Part shown: positions 25,280 through 33,201 of the stretch, in pieces
Layout: the number at the start of each line of letters is the position of its first letter
Position numbering within the stretch: the first letter of the stretch is position 1
Source of the DNA: Bacteroidales bacterium
Lineage (GTDB): Bacteria > Bacteroidota > Bacteroidia > Bacteroidales > F082
Assembly (NCBI GenBank): GCA_017651645.1
Contig: JAGCCO010000026.1
Coordinates: 21,107 to 85,106, forward strand
Length of the DNA: 64,000 nucleotides
Reading direction: 5' to 3'
Made by a program: the position numbers and the translations under genes
Notes under the pieces: generated by a model
Told to the model about the DNA's origin: nothing
The model's database searches: none
What the model saw: the letters and a program-made list of their open reading frames with translations, nothing else

Positions 25280-26026
25280 ATGAAGAAATCCATTGTGTAT
25301 GACGGGAGGGAAGTTCAGAGCCTTGAATTGCAGCAGAATGCCGCCCGCGATGCGGCCATGCTCGCGTTCTTGAGCCAGTTCATCACCGACGAGCGCAAGC
25401 AGCGTTTCGAGGAGGTGTTGGACTACCGCACAAGGCATATCACCGTCGTCTTGGAGGACATCTTCCAGCCGCACAATGCCAGCGCGGTGTTGCGCACCTG
25501 TGATCTGCGTGGCATCCAGGACGTGCATATCGTGGAGAACAACAACCGTTATGATGTCAACCCCGATGTGGTGCTCGGCAGCACGAAGTGGCTCAATATG
25601 TATTATTATGAGGAGGGCGAGTTCAATACGCCTACGGCCTACCAACAACTGCATGAGAAAGGCTACAAGATTGTAGCCACCTGTCCGCACCGCGATGACT
25701 TCACACCCGACACATTGCCGCTCGACCAGCCCATCGCCTTGGTCTTCGGCACGGAGAAACTCGGCCTCTCGGACTATGCTGTCGAGCATGCTGACATGCA
25801 TGTCCGCATCCCGATGTACGGCTTCACGGAGAGCTACAACATCAGCGTTTCGGCGGCCTTGTTGCTCTATTCGCTGACCAACCGCCTCCATGCCTCCACC
25901 GACATCGACTGGCACCTCACCGAGGAGGAACGCGACGCCCTGCGCCTCGTCTGGACAAGGCGTTCGTTAAGCCGCATTAGGCAGTATGACAGGAAGTTTC
26001 TTCAGCTGCATCCGGAGTTTGAATAA
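25280..26026 (+). CDS. trmH: SpoU/TrmH-family tRNA 2'-O-methyltransferase
   Basis: This 248-residue SPOUT enzyme is likely to methylate the ribose of G18 in tRNA. It has the three SPOUT motifs: NASAVLRTCDLRGIQDVHIV (motif 1, about 75), ALVFGTEKLGLSDYAVEHAD (motif 2, about 155) and IPMYGFTESYNISVSAALLLY (motif 3, about 180), which form the trefoil knot that binds AdoMet. The N-terminal part (LSQFITDERKQRFEEVLDYRTRHITV) matches TrmH rather than RlmB. The leader contains the inverted octamer repeat. The exact target is inferred from the family. Confidence 0.85.
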   Translation: MKKSIVYDGREVQSLELQQNAARDAAMLAFLSQFITDERKQRFEEVLDYRTRHITVVLEDIFQPHNASAVLRTCDLRGIQDVHIVENNNRYDVNPDVVLGSTKWLNMYYYEEGEFNTPTAYQQLHEKGYKIVATCPHRDDFTPDTLPLDQPIALVFGTEKLGLSDYAVEHADMHVRIPMYGFTESYNISVSAALLLYSLTNRLHASTDIDWHLTEEERDALRLVWTRRSLSRIRQYDRKFLQLHPEFE

Positions 26027-26082
26027 TAAGATTTCCCGAATGAAGCGAAAAAGGAATGCTATTGCCGAATTAATCGTGTGTC

Positions 26083-26206
26083 AAAAAGCCGTACTTATTA
26101 TTTTTTCAAATTATTAAGTATCAATACTATATCGTTTTATCAGTTTGCAAAAACCCGTACTTTCGTTCAACCCGTGTGGCAAAAGCTATCAATTTGTTTA
26201 GTTTTG
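26083..26206 (+). promoter_or_regulatory. Two-site CCGTACTT promoter module upstream of the T9SS cargo gene
   Basis: AAAAAGCCGTACTT at 26083-26096 and AAAAACCCGTACTTTCG at 26149-26165 are 66 bases apart (CCGTAC to CCGTAC). The second lies 44 bases before the TA of the -7 box TAGTTTTG (26199-26206). No TTTG stands at the -33 position. The same motifs and spacings occur before the cargo gene at 29788-31284. Confidence 0.75.
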
Positions 26207-26234
26207 CACGTGTATACATTAAAATCCTTACATT

Positions 26235-27800
26235 ATGAAAACAATAGCATTACATCTGATGAAAAGGACACTGCTTTTTCTAGGCATAACGACATGGGCA
26301 GGCTTGGCTAAAGGTCAAGAGATTGTGACAGATTTCTGGCATGAGAACGGCTATTGGAACACCATGGTCTATACGGTGGAAACATCCGACAAATGCTTGA
26401 TTACAGGAGATCAATTATCATCACCACCATACAAAACAACTGACAATTGTATGATTACAGGAGACAATACGGCTCCAAATTGGATTCATGGCATGGTGTT
26501 TTACAAGTTTTCTGCCGATGGTGTGGTGAGAGACTCGTTATTCATTAATGATGATGGCATGACTGGCTCCATCCCCCATCTGTTCGAGCGCAATCCAGAA
26601 CATCCTGACCATTTTGTCTATGCCTATTTCGTGCTAACCGATGATACACTCTTTTTCAGGATGAGAGCCATCGACATGTACCTAAACTACATCAGCGACA
26701 CCATCCTTCCTATCGACCCTTCTTCAGCACTGCCGCAAATGCCTACTGGCTTATACTCATGCAATTCGTTTGTTGACTCAAACGGTGACATCATCGCTTC
26801 CTACAGCATCAAAGATGACCCCAACGAGGCGTTCATGACCTATTTTTTGCGAATCGGCTTTGATGGCACGTTGAAAAGCAAAACAGAAGTCCCTCAAATA
26901 AGGTATTTCGACAATTTACATGAACGGCATTCGGGGATGTTCAACGAATCTCCAGTGCAATACTGCTATTGGGGAAGCAACCACGATGCCAATAGTGGCG
27001 ACAATCCGCCTATTCGTCTATATGTATTGGACAGCCTTTTCAATGTTGTAGAAGAGAGATGTTTTTATTTCTATCAAGGGAGTCAATGGTATACTCATAA
27101 TTGGAACGATCAGTTCGTGCCCATTGACGACCAGTATTATCTTCAGGTTAACAAATATAGATGGCTGGATCCCCAAACCTATTATACCTTAGAATGGATA
27201 CTATTAGAAAAGCGCAACAGGCAGCATGTAAGGCAAGCAACAGCACTTGTCGGCGACTCAAGCTATTATCATCAGCCTGAAGCCATTAGCACAATTGCGG
27301 TTGACAGTAATACTATCTACCTTTCTTATATGTCGACCGTTGGAGCAAACAACCACTTGGCTCTACTTCGCTTGGATGGTGACTTGAATATCCAATGGGA
27401 ACGTCATTTCCTGTCCGAAGACACATTTCATTATGGTACCTGTATGAGGGTACTTGATGATGGGAGCGTTGCTGTGGCCTCATTCCCATGCACGAATAGT
27501 TCCAATAGCATTTCGGTGGTGGTCATTAAGGACAATTATGAAGACCTTGAAGAAATGGGCTTCCATGTGCGCCCTTATACCTATTATCCTAACCCTATGC
27601 AAAGCGAACTGCACCTGCATTATTCGCCTGATGTGCAGCCCAAACAAGTTGAGATTTACGATTTACAGGGTCGCTTGGCACTTTCGCAAGACAAGAGTTT
27701 GGAGAACCTGAACGTCCAAGGACTGGCCGCAGGACAGTACCTGATGAAGGTCACGATGGAGGATGGGAAGGTGTATTCGGACAAGGTGGTGAAGGAATGA
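26235..27800 (+). CDS. T9SS-sorted secreted protein of unknown function
   Basis: The 521-residue product has a signal peptide (the core MKRTLLFLGITTWAGLAKGQ). The main part has repeated beta-strand/loop segments with D-D-G and D-G-x-L-K-S signatures (GFDGTLKS, LRLDGDLNIQWERHF), typical of a propeller-like fold. The last 75 residues are a type A T9SS sorting domain (YYPNPMQSELHLHYSPDV, VEIYDLQGRL, GLAAGQYLMKVT). It is a paralogue of the protein at 29788-31284, and both genes have the same two-site promoter. It converges with the M28 peptidase gene, two bases apart. Its function is unknown. Confidence 0.8.
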   Translation: MKTIALHLMKRTLLFLGITTWAGLAKGQEIVTDFWHENGYWNTMVYTVETSDKCLITGDQLSSPPYKTTDNCMITGDNTAPNWIHGMVFYKFSADGVVRDSLFINDDGMTGSIPHLFERNPEHPDHFVYAYFVLTDDTLFFRMRAIDMYLNYISDTILPIDPSSALPQMPTGLYSCNSFVDSNGDIIASYSIKDDPNEAFMTYFLRIGFDGTLKSKTEVPQIRYFDNLHERHSGMFNESPVQYCYWGSNHDANSGDNPPIRLYVLDSLFNVVEERCFYFYQGSQWYTHNWNDQFVPIDDQYYLQVNKYRWLDPQTYYTLEWILLEKRNRQHVRQATALVGDSSYYHQPEAISTIAVDSNTIYLSYMSTVGANNHLALLRLDGDLNIQWERHFLSEDTFHYGTCMRVLDDGSVAVASFPCTNSSNSISVVVIKDNYEDLEEMGFHVRPYTYYPNPMQSELHLHYSPDVQPKQVEIYDLQGRLALSQDKSLENLNVQGLAAGQYLMKVTMEDGKVYSDKVVKE

Positions 27801-27802
27801 AT

Positions 27803-29764
27803 CTAATTCTTTATGATTCTTTTTGAGATGGATTTGCCATATTGGGTGGCTTTTATGAAATACACTCCAGATGGCAAAGTGGAGATGTTGAGGCTGCCGT
27901 CATGGAAATTGTTGAGTTCCATTACTTTGATTCCCATAAGGTTGTAGACGCTCAATAGATAGGCATCCTCCAAATCGGTATGGATTTCGACTTGAGATGA
28001 AGCCGGATTGGGACAGATATCAAGTGAGGTGAACAATTTACATTTGGTTTCGGGTATGCCCACGCAAGAATAATCAATTGTAAAGTTGTCGATTCCGTAT
28101 AGATATTTTGTGGGGGAAATCTCTTTGACAGGAATCCAGTTCTTCAAGTCTTCTGCAAGGATTCGTACCTGAACAAAAGGCTCGCCGATATAGTCGTTTA
28201 AGGAAAACTCAATATGCTTCCATTGTCCGGAATAGATGGCGTCCAACAGATGCCAATGGACACGGTCGGTCGTGACTTGTATATTGAAACGCCCCATCGA
28301 TGTCATCAGGTCGTAGATATAATTAAAACAACTGGCTAATGTGTAAAAGTCAAAACTCAAGGTGGCATTGGGAACATTTGAAGGAATGGAAAACCAATCC
28401 GTTTCTGCAATGGAAATAAAACCATTGGTGTCTTTATTAAATGATGCTCTCGTCCCCCAATAGTAGTCGTCTTCAGCTTGTTGTATGTGTTGCCAAAAAT
28501 CTCCCAAAAGTCTAAGTCCTTGCGATCCTTCGTTGAAGTCATTGTAGAACGGTAGTGATAATGCAGGTGAAACCATCATCTTCTCATGATTGGATTCGTT
28601 GTTTTCTGTTCCGTCGGACTTTATTGAGACTACATAATAGTCATGCATTTGGCCATCGTTGGCCTCATGATCCTCGAAAGCGGTCTCGGTCAATTCGGCA
28701 ATTAGGACATTGTCCCTAAACAGACGGTAATAACTCGTGTTTTCGGCCTCGTCCCATCTCAAATAAACAGTTGTCGAGTCGCAGGTAGCCGCAAAATGCT
28801 GGGGTGGTAAAATGCCATTCGCCAACTCGGCTGTGGCCGCTATGGTGGCTTTCACAAAGGCTTCCGCGAGTTTGAAGTTGTTTACACCACTTCCTATGGT
28901 ATCACAGGGCTTGTGATAGCATGGGTGTTGAGAAAGATATTCAACATCGGCAAGACAAATGGCAGGGTATTCATAGGTGCAGAATCTTATGTGGTCGCTT
29001 TTGCCTTCTTCACCGCTTGTCAACCAAAGTGTCGGTGTTTCGGGAAGATACAGATTGGCCACAGATGTATAGTATTCATAAAGATTCCTTGAGAGATGAT
29101 AGCACGAGGTGTACATTTTCACAGTGTCAAGCTCTGGCGGATACCAGCCAATCATGTCGAGATTGAAAACGCCGAGGATATTCATATCCTGACGAGCACA
29201 CTCTTTGGCGTATCCCATACTGCCGAACAGCCCATTCTCTTCGGCGTTGAAATTAATATAAATGATGGAGCGTTCAAATGAATATTGACTTAAGATGCGT
29301 GCTGCCTCCAGTACGCCAGCGGTTCCCGAGGCGTTGTCATCGGCCCCAGGACCACTGTTATGGTCGTAATGCGAGGAAACGATGATGTATTCATCGGGGT
29401 ACACCGTGCCGCGTTGAATGGCAACGACATTGCCGGCATCAAGCGTGTCGTTAATTTTATCAATAAAGTAGTGTATCGAAGGTTCCAAACCGAGTTGCTC
29501 ATATTGTTCAATCAACCAGTTCTGAGTGAGTAAAGCTTCTGGTGAATAAGCTTCTCTTAGGAATTGTTGCATCCAAGCGATGCTGTTGTAAATGTTTATA
29601 GTATCTACTTGGTTTAGTATGGCTTGGATTTCAGGGTTGATTTCGGTGACCTTTGGATAGGTCTGAGTTCGATTGCCTTGATGATCGATGGGTTCCCATA
29701 TAAATTGAGCTTTCATCGTTGTAACTGCAATCAAGAAGAATGCAAAAAGGAAGGCCTTTTTCAT
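27803..29764 (-). CDS. M28-family metallopeptidase with T9SS sorting domain
   Basis: The 653-residue exported zinc peptidase has a signal peptide (MKKAFLFAFFLIAVTTMKAQ). The zinc ligands of family M28 are visible in order: HYDHNSGPGADDNASG (histidine and bridging aspartate), EENGLFGS (glutamates), LDMIGWYP (aspartate) and YHKPCDTI (histidine). A fibronectin type III-like domain follows (TTVYLRWDEAENTSYYRLFRD), then a jelly-roll-like region (PFYNDFNEG) and a C-terminal T9SS domain (CPNPASSQVEIHTDLED, GVYFIKATQYG). The start at 29764 is chosen because in-frame upstream codons do not extend the signal peptide sensibly. It lies 24 bases after the upstream T9SS cargo gene and is probably co-transcribed with it. 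Confidence 0.85.
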   Translation of the reverse strand: MKKAFLFAFFLIAVTTMKAQFIWEPIDHQGNRTQTYPKVTEINPEIQAILNQVDTINIYNSIAWMQQFLREAYSPEALLTQNWLIEQYEQLGLEPSIHYFIDKINDTLDAGNVVAIQRGTVYPDEYIIVSSHYDHNSGPGADDNASGTAGVLEAARILSQYSFERSIIYINFNAEENGLFGSMGYAKECARQDMNILGVFNLDMIGWYPPELDTVKMYTSCYHLSRNLYEYYTSVANLYLPETPTLWLTSGEEGKSDHIRFCTYEYPAICLADVEYLSQHPCYHKPCDTIGSGVNNFKLAEAFVKATIAATAELANGILPPQHFAATCDSTTVYLRWDEAENTSYYRLFRDNVLIAELTETAFEDHEANDGQMHDYYVVSIKSDGTENNESNHEKMMVSPALSLPFYNDFNEGSQGLRLLGDFWQHIQQAEDDYYWGTRASFNKDTNGFISIAETDWFSIPSNVPNATLSFDFYTLASCFNYIYDLMTSMGRFNIQVTTDRVHWHLLDAIYSGQWKHIEFSLNDYIGEPFVQVRILAEDLKNWIPVKEISPTKYLYGIDNFTIDYSCVGIPETKCKLFTSLDICPNPASSQVEIHTDLEDAYLLSVYNLMGIKVMELNNFHDGSLNISTLPSGVYFIKATQYGKSISKRIIKN

Positions 29765-29787
29765 ATTCATATAGTTTTGGAACAAGA

Positions 29788-31284
29788 TTATTCTTTCACA
29801 ATCTTATCAGTGAATACTTTGCCATTTTCCAAGGTGACCTTCATCAGGTATTGTCCTGCAGTGAGTCCTTGTAAGTCCATGCTTTCCAGGTCTTTGCGTT
29901 GTGTGAGTATAAGGCGCCCTTGTAGGTCGTAGAGCTCGATTTGCACGGGCTTCACGTCGGGTGAGTAATGCAGGTAGAGCTGGTCTTGTGCGGGGTTGGG
30001 GTAGAACAGGTAGGGGCGGATGAAGGTTTCGGTTTCGGATATTCCTGTGCCCTCCGCGCTGAGAGTAAGGACAAATACACCAGACCAATCCCAATTATTG
30101 TACCACCCTCCAATGGACAATCCACCATTTTCCAATGCTTGCATGGATTCTGTAGTAACACGAGGCCGGTAACCATATCCGTTTTGTGTTGAACTATGGC
30201 AACACCGTTGCCAAATGACATTCAACCCCATGTCCATCTTTATTACTGTAATTCCATCGCAGAAATATGCCAAATACAAATAATCATCGCTTGATCTCCG
30301 AATGCCTATTATATAGTCAACCGAGTAATTTGTAGGATCGTGTCGAAAATAAACTGTCTTATAGTTTTCATGTGTCACCTTGTTTCGTTTGGTGACTTGC
30401 ACTCCTCTTTCATGAGCTCCACGATTATAACCTGTCATGATAATGTATGTACTATCATCAAGGCTTTCAAAATGGTCACCATCTAGACCTGAAAATAACA
30501 CATTGTTGAATTCTGGAAGCTCCCCATATTGTATTATATTTTCTATGCTAAACAAAGAATCAAGAACACAATAACGGTAATAGGCCAAGCTAGCGCCACT
30601 TCCAGGAACAGGAATAAGCTGTCTCCCGTTTACTACATACTCTTTTGGGGACTTGTTAAAGAGCTTTATTTTTCCAAAATACTGATTGATGGGGCAGAGA
30701 GAATCAGCAATCACCTGACGGTGCTTCAAACTACCGTCGAGGCCGAAACGCGACAAGACAAATATACTATCAGGTCCAATAACAGGATAATAAAGAATGA
30801 TGTCGCTATCATCTAAATAATAGTACTCATACCCTAAGGAAACAGAATCTTCCAAAGGTACGTTAATTTCATTGGCCACATCAAAATCCAGTTCTTCATC
30901 GAAATGACAGATACTTAGATAGTATTTTGACAAGATTTGGTCCAGTTTTATGGCGGCGAAGAGGTAGCCTTCTCCGTCAGGGTCGGGTTCCAAAAGCGCC
31001 TTCCATGGAAGAGAACTGTCTTCAATCATTGCGGTATCAACTACTTGCATATCGTCGCTTGACACTTTGAGAAAACACCATCCATGAACGTCTTGGAACA
31101 CCCCATTATCAGTATTCAACAATGCAATGCCGGCTAAGACATTTCCATTACGCATCAGTGTCATGTTTTCAAGATAATGCGCGTAAGGTCCTGCGCTAAA
31201 ATAGGGTAATACATCATAATCCGTTTGGCCTATGGCCAAATTTGTTGCCATTAGTATGGCGAGAATAAGTGTAACTTTTTTCAT
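29788..31284 (-). CDS. T9SS-sorted secreted protein, paralogue of the 26235 product
   Basis: The 498-residue protein has a signal peptide (MKKVTLILAILMATNLAIGQ), a beta-rich body with the same spaced motifs as the paralogue (RFGLDGSLKHRQVI, MDMGLNVIWQRCCH) and an almost matching T9SS tail (FYPNPAQDQLYLHYSPDV, IELYDLQGRL, GLTAGQYLMKVT). The body sequences diverge strongly while the tail is conserved, a common pattern when tails are kept for sorting. Its promoter shares the CCGTACTT module. The gene lies between the LuxR-type regulator gene and the M28 peptidase gene. The function is unknown. Confidence 0.8.
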   Translation of the reverse strand: MKKVTLILAILMATNLAIGQTDYDVLPYFSAGPYAHYLENMTLMRNGNVLAGIALLNTDNGVFQDVHGWCFLKVSSDDMQVVDTAMIEDSSLPWKALLEPDPDGEGYLFAAIKLDQILSKYYLSICHFDEELDFDVANEINVPLEDSVSLGYEYYYLDDSDIILYYPVIGPDSIFVLSRFGLDGSLKHRQVIADSLCPINQYFGKIKLFNKSPKEYVVNGRQLIPVPGSGASLAYYRYCVLDSLFSIENIIQYGELPEFNNVLFSGLDGDHFESLDDSTYIIMTGYNRGAHERGVQVTKRNKVTHENYKTVYFRHDPTNYSVDYIIGIRRSSDDYLYLAYFCDGITVIKMDMGLNVIWQRCCHSSTQNGYGYRPRVTTESMQALENGGLSIGGWYNNWDWSGVFVLTLSAEGTGISETETFIRPYLFYPNPAQDQLYLHYSPDVKPVQIELYDLQGRLILTQRKDLESMDLQGLTAGQYLMKVTLENGKVFTDKIVKE

Positions 31285-31311
31285 AGGAAAATTTGATTAA
31301 AGTCAATACAA

Positions 31312-31434
31312 CAAAAGTATATCAAAAAGCCGCATTTTTTACTGGCAAATAGCGAAAGTACGGTTTTTTTCTGGCTTAATAAATCATATTCTTCTGATAT
31401 ACAATGTATTGAAAAATCATGAAGTACGGGTTTT
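31312..31434 (-). promoter_or_regulatory. Two-site CCGTACTT promoter module, second copy
   Basis: On the minus strand AAAACCCGTACTTC (31434-31421) and AAAAAAACCGTACTTTCG (31370-31353) are 66 bases apart, and the nearer CCGTAC starts 44 bases before the TA of the -7 box TACTTTTG (31319-31312). These spacings equal those upstream of 26235, although the DNA between the motifs differs. The distal site starts right after the stop codon of the regulator gene. Confidence 0.75.
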
Positions 31435-31436
31435 CC

Positions 31437-33104
31437 TTATTTAATCAAGTCGGAAAGGGGCTCGTGATGGGCTTTTTTCTTGATGTTGGTGCGGTATTTT
31501 TCCACCGTGTTGAGGCTCAAATTCAGGATTTCGGCTTCCTCTTTTGTCCTGAAACCGAGGAAGGACAAGATGACGATATTGCGTTCGGATTCGGTCAGGT
31601 CGGGGTAGGTAGTCTTTATTCTCTCTGTCGCCGAGGGATAAGAGGCTGCAAATTCGGCCATGATTCGGGCCAACCTATCATCCTTCCCCGTTTTGTAAAT
31701 TGCCATCACACGCTGTTGAAGTGCCTGCAACGATTGTTGCGAAGCCGCCTCAAACTCAGATTCCAGTTTCCGATAGGCTTCAGCCTGCTTCAGTGACTCG
31801 ATTTCCTTGTTCTTGCGGTAGCGGTTAGTGATCCAAAGCACCAGCACAAGCGCAATTAAAGCCAATGCCAACAACAAATACAGCCGATAACGCTTTATCT
31901 GCTGCTCGTTCTGCAGCTGCATCATTTCCAGCTTTTTGTCATACTCGTTTTTCACTTGTTCCACGGCTTTCGGCTGGTTCTCCAAAGCACTCTTCGTCTC
32001 GAAATAACGGTCGGCATAATAAAAAGCCTTTTCCTTGTTCCCTAAAGCCTCATATGACTTGTAAATACGGTAGAGATTATCCGCATTTATATGATTTGGA
32101 ACTACTTTAAGTTGTATTTGTTCAAGGAACTCCAACCTTTTTTCAGAATATAGAATACACGAGTCGTATTGCTCAAGGTGAAAATAAAGCCTGCCGAGTT
32201 CGTCATAAAGTCCGTCTTTATACTTGAACAAGGGCTCTTCATATAGATCCAGACCTTGATAACACTCCGAGATGGCTTTCTGTAGCAGCTGTCGTCCCTC
32301 TTCTTCGTTTTCATAGCCCTTGTTTTCGAACTGATACCTATAAAGCATCGACATGGAATAATGGTAATAGGCAATGTTTTCAGTTAGTTCCAGTTTTTGG
32401 GCTGCTTCCAAACCTTGTTCAAAACTCAAACGGCAACTGTCGTATTCCTTGAGACTCAAATAGGCGTTGCCTAACATGAAGGATGAGCCAAATCTTTCAT
32501 TATATTGTTGCTTTTCAGCAAAATGCAAATCAACTGGTTTGAGAAAACGAAGCCCTTCCTTGTAATAGTCGTTATCCAGATAGCACATGCCGAGCCGCAT
32601 TTGTATTTTGTATTTGTAGTCATCAATCAGTTCCTGAACCGTTTCGTATTTGTTCGAATTAAGAAGAAAACGCTTGTCCACTTGATTGCACTGCTCTATG
32701 CTTTGATAGGCTTTCAACAGCCAATCCAATTTAATCTGTTCGCCTTTGCCTTCCTTAAAAGCGATGCGCGAAAGTGCTTCGCAGGTTTGCGTCTCAAACC
32801 ACTTGTCCTTGCTACCAATGAAATAGTTTTCAGCCACTCGCATCAGAGAATCGGTAATGCTGTCGTAAAGGAAAAAGCGGTCACGTATTTTGACTTTCAA
32901 CAGACAAAAATGTGCCTGTTCCTTCTCTGAGAGCACCTCGGTGTTCAATGTGTCAAGGATTTTGAGGGCACTGTCGGGCTTAAGAAGATAATACTCTTCC
33001 ATTTGATAGAGAACATCCTCCTGAAACGGCGGTATGGCAGATTGTTTGGCACAAGCGGCAATGGCCAACAAGAAACCAAGAATAATAATATGTATTCCTT
33101 TCAT
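31437..33104 (-). CDS. Membrane-bound TPR regulator with LuxR-type HTH
   Basis: The 555-residue protein has a lipoprotein-type signal (ILGFLLAIAAC), a long run of TPR-like helical repeats from about 30 to 390 (GLDLYEEPLFKYKDGLYDEL, LGNKEKAFYYADRYF), a membrane helix at about 405-425 (YRLYLLLALALIALVLVLWI), a short coiled coil and a C-terminal GerE/LuxR helix-turn-helix (LTESERNIVILSFLGFRTKEEAE, LNLSLNTVEKYRTNIKKKA). In Bacteroidetes such proteins sense in the periplasm and bind DNA in the cytoplasm. It is next to the T9SS cargo gene whose promoter has the two-site motif, so it is a natural candidate regulator, but this is inference. Its -7 box lies only five bases before the ATG. Confidence 0.8.
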   Translation of the reverse strand: MKGIHIIILGFLLAIAACAKQSAIPPFQEDVLYQMEEYYLLKPDSALKILDTLNTEVLSEKEQAHFCLLKVKIRDRFFLYDSITDSLMRVAENYFIGSKDKWFETQTCEALSRIAFKEGKGEQIKLDWLLKAYQSIEQCNQVDKRFLLNSNKYETVQELIDDYKYKIQMRLGMCYLDNDYYKEGLRFLKPVDLHFAEKQQYNERFGSSFMLGNAYLSLKEYDSCRLSFEQGLEAAQKLELTENIAYYHYSMSMLYRYQFENKGYENEEEGRQLLQKAISECYQGLDLYEEPLFKYKDGLYDELGRLYFHLEQYDSCILYSEKRLEFLEQIQLKVVPNHINADNLYRIYKSYEALGNKEKAFYYADRYFETKSALENQPKAVEQVKNEYDKKLEMMQLQNEQQIKRYRLYLLLALALIALVLVLWITNRYRKNKEIESLKQAEAYRKLESEFEAASQQSLQALQQRVMAIYKTGKDDRLARIMAEFAASYPSATERIKTTYPDLTESERNIVILSFLGFRTKEEAEILNLSLNTVEKYRTNIKKKAHHEPLSDLIK

Positions 33105-33109
33105 GCCTG

Positions 33110-33117
33110 CAAAATTA
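33110..33117 (-). promoter_or_regulatory. -7 promoter element immediately before the TPR/LuxR gene
   Basis: The minus strand reads TAATTTTG followed by C, and the start codon follows after only five bases in all. Transcription starting at the usual distance would give a transcript with no or almost no leader. Confidence 0.5.
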
Positions 33118-33148
33118 GGAAATTATTTCAATCTTCGTTTGTATAAAT

Positions 33149-33179
33149 ATAAAAAGGAGGCACCGCTCGGTGCCTCCTT
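33149..33179 (-). terminator. Intrinsic terminator of the propeller/T9SS gene
   Basis: AAGGAGGCACCG and CGGTGCCTCCTT form a perfect 12-bp stem around CT, followed on the minus strand by TTTTTATATTT. It separates the gene at 33202-36153 from the regulator gene downstream. Confidence 0.85.
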
Positions 33180-33201
33180 GACATGCCGGAAAATACCGTG
33201 C

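Noticed and set aside
33187..33200. A further CCGTACTT-like site near the propeller gene end
   Set aside because: The bases read CCGTGCTTA, lack the pair at 66 bases and are not upstream of a promoter box.
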